Source: Madurella fahalii (lineage: Eukaryota > Ascomycota > Sordariomycetes > Sordariales). From it: a DNA stretch of 64,000 nt. The position numbers were made by a program, and so were the translations under genes. The stretch is taken from assembly GCA_029876055.1 (NCBI GenBank), contig CM056874.1:9355785-9419784 (forward strand), given 5' to 3'. Positions 55,861 through 64,000 of this stretch are shown here, in pieces; position 1 is the stretch's first letter, and each line of letters begins with the position of its first letter. A model generated the notes under the pieces. That model was not told the DNA's origin. It was given only the letters and a program-made list of their open reading frames with translations, and did not search any database.

Positions 55861-57800
55861 GATATATATTTTCCGCTCTATTTTACTAATAGCTAAAATA
55901 AATAAGTGGAGTATAGTATAGGTAACCCACTAACTTTAACTAGACTAGATCCTAGACTTAGGGAAGGGAAAAACCTATTTATAGGTACCTATAGGTTACC
56001 TAGATATTACTGGGTATAACCTACCCTACTTAAAATCATCTGGGTACGGGTGGGTAATCCCTATATCTATTTAGGTAATTCCAGATATAGATGGGTAATA
56101 TCTATCTAGGTTTAAGTAAGAGGTTAAGTTGGAATGGCATTTATGTAATTATCTCTGTAATTATATTCGGATATTGGTATAAATTAATATAATCTCTTTA
56201 GACTTAACTCCCTCTGCTTACTTTCTCTAATTCCTTGACTTACTTATAATAGTAGGTATAGTTATATACACCTCTATTATCTAGTAGATATTCTATACTA
56301 GGTATATATCCTTATATATCAATATAACCCTCTTGGTATAGATAGTTACTAGATTGTTTATTAGATTATATTAGGGTAATTATATAGGTGATTATAATAA
56401 GAAACTTACTGGTAAAGTAGTCTACGATAAATAACTCTACTGCCTCTTGAACTGCGTATAATATAGCTAACTCGAATCGAATACCTGTAATATAACCATT
56501 TACAATCTCCTGAACTAGCTATATAAATAGTATTTAAGGGATTAAAAGTTTAGTATCCTTCTACTAAAGTTGGATCTCCTATAATATATATATTAAACTA
56601 GTTAGATTAGCTGTAAATAAGAAAGTTAAATATATAATTTACTTGTATATATAGTACGATATAGCTGCTACTAAATGGTATTGGTATTTCCTCTTATAGG
56701 TACTTCGGTATTGACCTGCCGATGATAGCGGAGGCTCGGATTACTAAGGGTTTTTTTTTTCTTATAGGACTTTATAATACTCTTCTAGTTATAAATATTG
56801 CTATACTATTTAGATACCGACTTTCCTTTCTCTTTAATAGCTATAAGGTAGGTGCTATTCCGAATCTTATTATTGCAACTACTAGCGGTTTTCCTACTAT
56901 AACTACAAGTAGTCTTATAACTACAAGTAGACTTACTATTATAACTACGAGTAGTCTTATTACTATAGCTAGAGGATTTATCTCTACGACCTCTAATACC
57001 TATTTCTATTAATATTATAATCAGCTAAAGTAGGTAATTATAGCGGTAATTATATATCTCTATTACTATTCCCTATAGGAAGAGGTAAATTATTACTTCT
57101 ATTATTATCTATTATATTACCGGTATTAATATAAACTAAGCTCTCAGAGTCGTAGTTAGAAGGAAAAAGGAGAATAAGGTTATTTATAGCGAGGGATAGA
57201 AAAGAGTCTATAGTTTAGAGGACGAGAGCTAGAGGGAACTGAAATAGTAATAGAATATATCCTATTAACTCGGGGATAGAAGATAGAAAATCGACTTGAT
57301 TTCTATTAGAAATATTATTATTATTCGGCCTAGTAAAATTAGTTTAGTTATTATATAAAAAAGGATTAGGAAGTAGAATAGAAGTTGCTATAGAATTATA
57401 AATATCTTAAAAGAAATATAATTATATAGGTAATTACCTTAGGAAGTAAGTTTTTAAAGAGATTTATATAAAGGACCTAGAATAGCTAATTCTTTATCGT
57501 CTAAGATCCTTAAAGCCGATAGCTCTTTAGATCTAGATCTTTAGTTTAGACTAATATCTCTAATACCTAATCTAGTAACTTCTAAAATTAAATATTAGAA
57601 TATCTTAAGATAGACGGAATTTAGAATTTACTTACTACTCTATAACTAGTCTAGATTTAAAGGAGGTAACTAATTTATATTAATATTAGTCGGTACCTAT
57701 TTTAGGTACTAGCCTTTAGATTGTACTATAGAAATAAACTATATTATAGGTTAGCTGATTTTTAAGGTAATTATAACGATAATTATAGTAATTTAATTTA
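55861..57800. other. AT-rich RIP-type DNA, no gene recognised
   Basis: TA-rich throughout. Plus strand 56,890-56,965 holds a short tandem run (ACTACAAGTAGTCTTATAA units). A 96-codon open frame (56,722-57,012) is explained by that run and base bias. Confidence 0.45.
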
Positions 57801-57814
57801 CTAGCTAGGCCTAC

Positions 57815-58080
57815 CTCTAATTCTCTATTCGTTTCTAGTAGAAACGGATAAAAAGTAGGGGGTTATACAGGCTATAGCACGAAAATAGGGGGTAGAAATA
57901 GATAAAAACTTCGCGAGTAGAAACGGATAACCTTTTCTACTCCAAAAATCATATAACTAATACTAAACGAAAGAGAATAATTAGGAGCTACCTACTACAA
58001 AAATATTGGTTAGTATGACTAAAGGGTACTGAGATATATAGGATTAAAACTATATTATAATTGGGGTTAGGGTTTAGGTT
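57815..58080 (+). repeat. Segmental duplication block, copy 1
   Basis: About 265 bp (TTCGTTTCTAGTAGAAACGG...GGGGTTAGGGTTTAGG), repeated in direct orientation at 60,977-61,240 with many C/T and G/A differences. Both copies end in a TTAGGG-like stretch followed by the same higher-order repeat. Confidence 0.75.
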
Positions 58081-58864
58081 CTATAGCCTAGTAGGCCAAT
58101 CAGGAAGGTCTAATTAATCGGTTTGCCCGGGCTATACCCGGTAAAGAGACCTGTACTGTCAGTCGGCTAGCCGGGACTCTATTTAAGTCAGTTCGGCCGG
58201 ATAAAATTATATCTAGGTATATTCGAGTAGCCGGAACTCTATCTAAGTTAGTTCGGCTAGACAATATTATATCTAGGTAGGTTTAGGTAGCCAGGACTGT
58301 ATTTAAGTTAACTAGGTATCTAGGACTGCATTTAAGTTAGTTAAGTAGTTAGGACTCTATCTAAGTTAATCTAGGTAGCCGGAACTCTATTTAAGTCAGT
58401 TCGGCCGGATAAGATTGTATCTAAGTTCTATAGCTAAGCGGGTTAATCAGGGTTACCCAATTAATCGGCTTATCCGAGTTACGCCCGGTAAAGAGGCCTA
58501 TCCTGTCAATCGGCCGGCTGGGACTCTATCTAAGTCAGTTTGGCTAGATAAGATCGTATCTAGGTTCTATAGCTAAACGAATTAATTAGATATATCTAAT
58601 CAATAGACTTGTCCGGACTATACCTAGCGAAGAGACCTATATTATCAATTGGCTAGTTGGAACTCTGTCTAAGTCAGTTCGGCTAGGCAAAATCGTATCT
58701 AGATATATTTAGGTAGCTGGAACTCTAAGTTAGTTCAGCCGGCTAAGACTCTATCTAAATCAGTTCGACTAGATAAGATTATATCTAGATAGGTTCAGGT
58801 AGTTGGGACTATATCTAAATTAGCTAGATAGCTAGGACTCTATTTAAGTTAGTTTAGCTAGATA
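58081..58864. repeat. Higher-order repeat, copy 1
   Basis: Units with CCAATCAGGAAGGTCTAATT, TGCCCGGGCTATACCCGGTA and GGGACTCTATCTAAGTCAGT recur at intervals and are repeated again at 61,241-62,200. They share the GGGACTCTATCTAAG word with the 30-bp satellite, so the two are related. Confidence 0.65.
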
Positions 58865-60975
58865 AAATCGACTGGCGAAGAGTCTATCTAAGTTAAGTTA
58901 GCTGGTAGGAAGTTTATCTAAAATAAGTTAGCCGGTAGGGATAAGTTAGGTTAGCTAGGAGGGAGTTAATCTAAATTAGGTTAGCTAGGAGGGAGTTTAT
59001 CTAAATCAAATCAGCTGGACTATATTATATTTAAATTAAGTCGGCCGGTAGAGAGTCTATCTAAACTAAGTCGTCCGGTATAGAATTTATCTAGATTAAG
59101 TCGGCTAGCTAGGAGTCTATCTAAGTTATATCGGCCGGTAAAGAATTTATTTAGATTAAGTTAGTTAGTAGGGAGTCTGTCTAAATTAGGTCGGCCGGCT
59201 AGGAGTCTATCGAAATTAGGTTAGCTAGTAGATAATTTATCTAAATTAAATCGGCTAATTTAGAGTCTATCTAAGTTAGGTCGGCTAGTAGGGAGTTTAT
59301 CTAAATCAGGTTAGCTAGACTATATTCTATCTAAGTTAGGTAAGCTGGACTATATTATATTTAATTTAGGTCGGCTAGTAGAGAGTCTACCTAAGTCAGG
59401 TCAGCCGGCTAGGAGTTTATCTAAGTTATATTGTCCGGCAGAGAATCTATCTAGATTAAGTTAGCTAGTAGAGAGTCTATTTAAGTCAGATTAGCTAGGA
59501 AGGAGTTTATTTAAGTCAGATCAGCCAATAGGAAGTCTATCTAAGTCAGGTAGGATAGCTGAAAGTCAATTTAAGTTAGGTAGGTCAGTATAGAGTCTAT
59601 CTAAGTAGGTTGGCTAATAGAGAGTTTCTCTATATCGGGTTAGCCGGTAAGGAGTCTATCTAAATTAGGTTAGCTAGTAGGGAGTTAATATAAGTCAGGT
59701 CGGTTAGTAAAGAGTTTAAGTCAGGTTGGCTAGTAGGGAGTCTATCTAAGTTAGGTAGGATAGCTGGGAATTAATCTAAGTTAGATAGGCTAGAAAGGAG
59801 TTTCTCTATATTAGATAGGCTGGTAAGGAGTCTATATAAATCAGGTCAGCCTGTAAAGAGTCTATCTAAGTTAAGTGGGCTAGTAGGGAATTTCTCTATA
59901 TCAAGTCGAGTAGTAAGGAGTCTATTTAAATCAGGTCAGCTAGACTATATTGTATTAAAGTCCGGTCAGCTAGTAGAGAGTTTCTCTATATCAGGTCGGC
60001 TGAATTATATTATATCGAAGTCAGGTGAGCTAGTAGGAAGTCTATCTAAGTTAGGTTGGCTAGTAGGGAATCTATCTAAGTCAGGTCGGCCGGTAGGGAG
60101 TTTCTTTATATTAGGTTAGCTAGTAGAGAGTTTCTCTAAATTAGGTCGGCTACTAATAAATCTATTTAAATAGGTAGGCCGGTAGGGAGTCTATTTAAGT
60201 AGGTAGGTCGGTAGGGAGTCTATCTAAGTTAGGTTAGCCCGCTAGGAATCTATTTAAGTTAGGTCAGTTAGATTATATTATATCTAAGTTAGATAGACCA
60301 GTAGGGAGTCTCTCTACGTCAAGTCGAATAGTAGGGAGTCTATATAAGTCAGGTCAGCCAGACTATATTATATCGAAGTTATATCCGCTAGTAGGAAGTG
60401 TATCTAAATCAGGTTAGCCGAATTACATTGTATCTATATTAGGTAGGCTAGAAGGGAGTTTCTCTATATCAGGTAGGCCGGTTAGGAGTTAATCTAAGTC
60501 TAGTCGGCTAGCAGGGAGTTTCTCTCTATTAAGTCGGCTAGTAAGGAGTTTATAAGAACTGACTAGGTAGGGTTGACGTTAGTATAGGATGGAAGCCCCG
60601 AAGCTGTAGCGCCGGTAGGGCTATAAGAAGTAATAACAACGCTAAGCCAGAAGGGCGTAGATATCGCGTTAGAGGAGCGTCGAAGGAGTGTATAAGCAAG
60701 GACGATAATAGGGTAGCGAGTAGAGTAAGTAAACCTAGACGCTATTATTATAGAGTATAAAGAGGGGGGCGGAAGATAGGGCTTAGGAGAGAAATAGAGT
60801 TTAATAAGACTACTGTCCTACCCCTAATAAGCACTTCTACATTATATATATATTACTCGTACTGAGGTACTCTAGTCCTACTACCCTTAGGTCTTTAACC
60901 CTTATAGAGTCTATTTAAGTTAGGTTAACCGGATTATATTATATCGAAGTTAAGTAGGATATTTAGGAGTTTATC
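58865..60975. repeat. 30-bp satellite, array 2
   Basis: About 55-60 units of the same 30-bp satellite as array 1, interrupted at 60,551-60,906 by a solo LTR. Units diverge mainly by transitions. Confidence 0.85.
60551..60906 (+). mobile_element. RIP-damaged solo LTR of the same family as the intact gypsy
   Basis: About 356 bp, alignable along its length to the 359-bp LTR of the 8-kb element (TATAAGAACTGACTAGG versus TGTGAGGACCGGCTGAG; end TCTTTAACCCTTATA versus TCCTTGATCCTCACA). Differences are mostly transitions. Flanks GAGTT / GAGTC fit a 5-bp target duplication with one C-to-T change. It is inserted in the 30-bp satellite. Confidence 0.85.
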
Positions 60976-60976
60976 T

Positions 60977-61240
60977 ATCCCCAATTCTCTATTTGTTTCT
61001 AGTAGAAACGGATGAAAAGTAGGGGGTTATACGGACTATAGGGCGAAAATAGAGGGTAGAAACGGATAAAAACTTCCCGAGTAGAAACGGATGACCTTTT
61101 TTACTCTAAAAATCGTATAACTGGTACTAAACGAAAGAGAATAATCAGGAGCTACCTACTACGAAAATACAGGTTGGTGCAACTAAAGGGGGCCGAGATA
61201 TATAGAGTTGGAACTGTATTGTAGTTGGGGTTGGGGTTTG
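60977..61240 (+). repeat. Segmental duplication block, copy 2
   Basis: Direct repeat of 57,815-58,080, less RIP-changed (for example GGGGTTGGGGTTTGGG where copy 1 has GGGGTTAGGGTTTAGG). Confidence 0.75.
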
Positions 61241-62200
61241 GGTTCTGCAGCCTAGCGGGCCAATCAGATATACCTAATTAATTGGCTTGCCGGGCTACGC
61301 CCGGTAAAGACACCTGTACTGTCAATCGGCCGACTAAGACTCTATCTAAGTTAGGTCGGCCGGACGAAATTGTATCTAGGTAGGTTCGGGTGGCCAGGAC
61401 TATATCTAAGTTAATTCGGCTAGATAAGATCGTATCTAAGTAGGTTCGGATAGCCGGGACTCTATTTAAGTCAGTTCGGCCGAACAAGATTGTATCTAGG
61501 TAACTAAGTAGGTTAATCAGGTATACCTAATTAAATGGCTTACCCGGGCTGTATCCGGCAAAGAGACCTATACTATTAATCGGCTAGCCGGGACTCTATC
61601 TAAGTCAGTTCGGCCGGACGAAATCGTATCTAGGTACGTTCGGGTAGCCGGGACTCTATCTAAGTTAGTTCGGCCGGCTAGGTCTCTATTTAAATTAGTT
61701 TAGCTAGACAAAGTCATATCTAGATAGGTTCGGGTAACCGGAACTGTATCTAAGTTAGCTAGGTAGCCGGGACTCTATCTAAGTTAGCTGGGTAGCCGGG
61801 ACTCTATCTAAGTTAATCCGGGTAGCCGGGACTCTATTTAAGTCAGTTCGGCTGGATAAGATCGTAGCTAGGTTCTATAGTAAAGCGAGTTAATCAGGTG
61901 TACCCAATTAATCGGCTTGCCTGGGCTGCGCTCGGCGAAGAGACCTGTACTATCAATCGGCTGGCCGGGACTCTATCTAAGTGGGTTCGGCTAGATAAGA
62001 TCGTATCTAGGTAGGTTTAGGTAGCCGGGACTACATCTAAGTTAACTGGGTATCCAGGACTATATCTAAGTTAGCTGGGTAGCTAGGACTCTACCTAAGT
62101 TAGTTCGGCCGGATAAGATCGTCTAGGTAGGTTCGGGTTGCCGGAACTATATCTAAGTTAGTTCGACCGGCCGGTACTCGAGATCTAAGTCAGTTCGGCT
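61241..62200. repeat. Higher-order repeat, copy 2
   Basis: Matches 58,081-58,864 in order of units (CCAATCAGATATACCTAATT, GGCTACGCCCGGTAAAGA, GGTAGCCGGGACTCTATC). Confidence 0.65.
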
Positions 62201-62844
62201 CCTAGATACTATCTTCTTTTTCTTTTTTCCTCTTTTTTCTTTTTTCTTTAATAGAACCCTTAGAATGCAGTTAAGTTCAATTGGCCTTACCTGCCTAGCT
62301 ATCTCAAGTTCAATTGGCCTTGCCTGCCCGGCCGGCCTAGTCAAACTTGACTTCGGCCTCACCTGCCTACCCGGCTTAACGATCGGATCCGATAGTTTAG
62401 TCAACCTCGCCTGCCCGGCCTACCTCGCCTACCCGGCCCGCCTAGCGATCGGCTTCGACGGCCCTACAGTCAGATATAGCAGCCCAGTTATATACCTACA
62501 ACTACTATAGCCAGACCTTCGATAAGAGATACCTCCTAATCGGATATATCTTTCAAAGCTACCGCCCGGCCTAACAATATCGTTAATAACAACGTTAATA
62601 ATAATAATATCGTTAACAACAACGTCAGCAATAACAACCGATAGAGAGCCTAATAGACTTCCGAACTAGGATTCAGGGTTCAAAGGAATACTAGGAACTT
62701 GTAGTCTTAACGGAATTCCTGTATAATATTATGGTTTAGGTCTCGGTTTCGACTTATCCTACCCGGACTGAAGATCGTATTCCTATCGAATATCACACTA
62801 TTAATTAGAACAAGTATTACGATAGGTATTACGATAGATGCCCC
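62201..62844. repeat. Pyrimidine tract and short tandem repeats
   Basis: A T/C tract lies at about 62,212-62,252, then repeated TTCAATTGGCCTTACCTGCC / CTACCCGGC words (62,275-62,460), then AACAACGTTAATAAT-type repeats (62,578-62,640). No gene is recognised. Confidence 0.5.
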
Positions 62845-63290
62845 GGCCTTGACCGTCCTGACTATTGTAATGGCCCTGACTACCTCGACGGCCCTGACGA
62901 CCCTGACGGTACTCACGACTTTGACGGCACTGACGGCCCTGACGGCACTGACTGCTCTAACGGCTCTGACTACCCTGATTACCCTGACGACGGTTCCGAC
63001 TATCCTGACTACCCTGACGATAGCCCTGACTATCCTCACTACCCTAACAACGGCCCTGACTTTCCTGACCGCCCTGACAATACCCGGACTGAATATAACG
63101 CCTCTATCGAAGATAATAGGGACGAGCATTACGATAGGTATAATGCAGTTGCGTAGGATAGATCTGATGGATACAACGATGGATAGGATAGATATAATGG
63201 ACCTGATAGATACGATAATAGGTATAACGATGGACCCGATGGATACGATGATGGGTACGATAGGTACGATAGGTTCTAATAGTTGAGAGG
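62845..63290. repeat. 9-bp minisatellites (GCCCTGACG and GATGGATAC types)
   Basis: 62,845-63,092 is built of 9-bp units like GCCCTGACT/GCCCTGACG. 63,150-63,285 is built of GATGGATAC / GATAGGTAC units. Because 9 is divisible by 3, all frames stay open and give low-complexity translations on both strands; these are not genes. A decayed relative of the first array is at 63,545-63,700. Confidence 0.75.
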
Positions 63291-64000
63291 TATAATAGAG
63301 GCATTATTTTTTCAATTCAGTCCCGGGCAATTGTTATATAGTAGGAGCCCAGATAGGCTAGACGGCCAGGATCCCAGGGGTTATGTGATCCCAGGATTCT
63401 AGGCGCTAGCCTATTCCTATTATATATTACTGGGCTCTCGTACTCTTGACAGTCAAGATAGATAAGAACGAATATTAATCTTTTTTCATTTTCCTATGTA
63501 ACAGTATTATAAATAGATATAGTAATCTTAATATCTTAACTACATAACAGCTCTAACTACTTTAATAGCCTTAACTATCTTTACGACCTCGATAGCTCTA
63601 ACAGTATTGATAGCTCTAACGGTATAGACCTTAACGATTGCTCTGATTATCTCGACTACTTTAACGATGGCCTTAGCTTTCCTAATTACCTTGACAATAC
63701 CTAGACTCAATATAATATCCGTGTTGAAGATAATAGGGACGAGTATTAGAATAGGTATAATACCGTTGTAATCTCTATCTGAAGATAACAATAGAGAAAG
63801 GTATTTTCTCTAATTTAATATAGAATAAGTTTTCTATAAGACATATTATTATATAAAATATAGTATAACTAGTTTACTATGATAATACTATAGATAACTT
63901 ACTAGTTGCTAATATAGAGAACTTCTATAATAAACCGTTGTAGTAAGAGGTATAGTACAAGTTTACTAACTAGTAGTTATCTTGGTATTTCCTATATATA
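63291..64000. other. AT-rich end of window
   Basis: Contains a relative of the 55,440 segment (63,345-63,480), a decayed 9-bp minisatellite (63,545-63,700) and TA-rich DNA to the edge. No gene is recognised. Confidence 0.45.

Noticed and set aside
47101..60975. CRISPR-like array
   Set aside because: Units are head-to-tail without unique spacers, and the host is a eukaryote; this is a satellite.
62707..63304. Open frames of 140 and 145 residues on both strands (Val/Arg- and Thr/Leu-rich)
   Set aside because: They arise from 9-bp repeat units, which keep all frames open.
1..64000. tRNA, rRNA or other RNA genes
   Set aside because: I looked for tRNA-like B-box words and cloverleaf arms and for rRNA-like stretches and saw none that I could support; a tRNAscan run would be decisive.

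Overview
This is nuclear DNA of a filamentous ascomycete (Pezizomycotina; a Sordariomycete-like fungus is my guess, species not determined). The reasons are short GT-AG introns with CTAAC branch points, a NACHT-ankyrin STAND gene beside a HET-domain gene, Ty1/copia and Ty3/gypsy retrotransposons, a telomere-linked RecQ helicase, and pervasive RIP-type decay. RIP is inferred because CA is depleted in favour of TA and in-frame stops in the relics are almost all TAG where Trp or Gln is expected.

Layout. 1-2.4 kb: a dispersed repeat with a solo LTR inside it, then a RIP-decayed copia gag. 2.4-10.8 kb is the only ordinary gene-bearing part: a five-exon NACHT-ankyrin gene, a HET-domain gene and perhaps one small gene. 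11.9-15.5 kb: a second STAND/ankyrin gene, now a pseudogene cut off at its 3' end by another copy of the dispersed repeat. 15.5-29.2 kb: decayed gypsy relics on both strands with three copies of one LTR. 29.2-30.9 kb: remains of a small zinc-finger gene ending at a 21-A tract, followed directly by degenerate CCCTAA repeats (30.9-31.3 kb). 31.75-44.6 kb: a RIP-damaged telomere-linked RecQ helicase split by a complete 8,030-bp Ty3/gypsy chromovirus (35,208-43,237) whose two LTRs look identical. 44.6-64 kb: AT-rich, repeat-filled subtelomere-like DNA with several satellites, two related decayed zinc-finger genes, and an old RIP-damaged solo LTR of the same gypsy family.

The most interesting item is in the intact gypsy. 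Between integrase and the 3' LTR, on the opposite strand, lies a gene of six exons and five canonical introns encoding a 253-residue cysteine-rich protein, with its own TATA-like box. Sense genomic RNA cannot splice those introns, so the gene can ride through retrotransposition with introns intact. A homologue with the same cysteine pattern, and an intron at the same place and phase, sits at 29.9-30.9 kb. A second possible new item is a dispersed 16-20 bp palindrome (CCCTCTGATCAGAGGG type) found in unrelated sequences and in different reading frames of a gypsy relic.

The helicase, the CCCTAA tract and the satellites suggest an old chromosome end at about 31 kb that is now internal or buried. 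The immune-type genes (NACHT, HET) lie next to this fast-changing zone, as is common for fungal non-self recognition genes.
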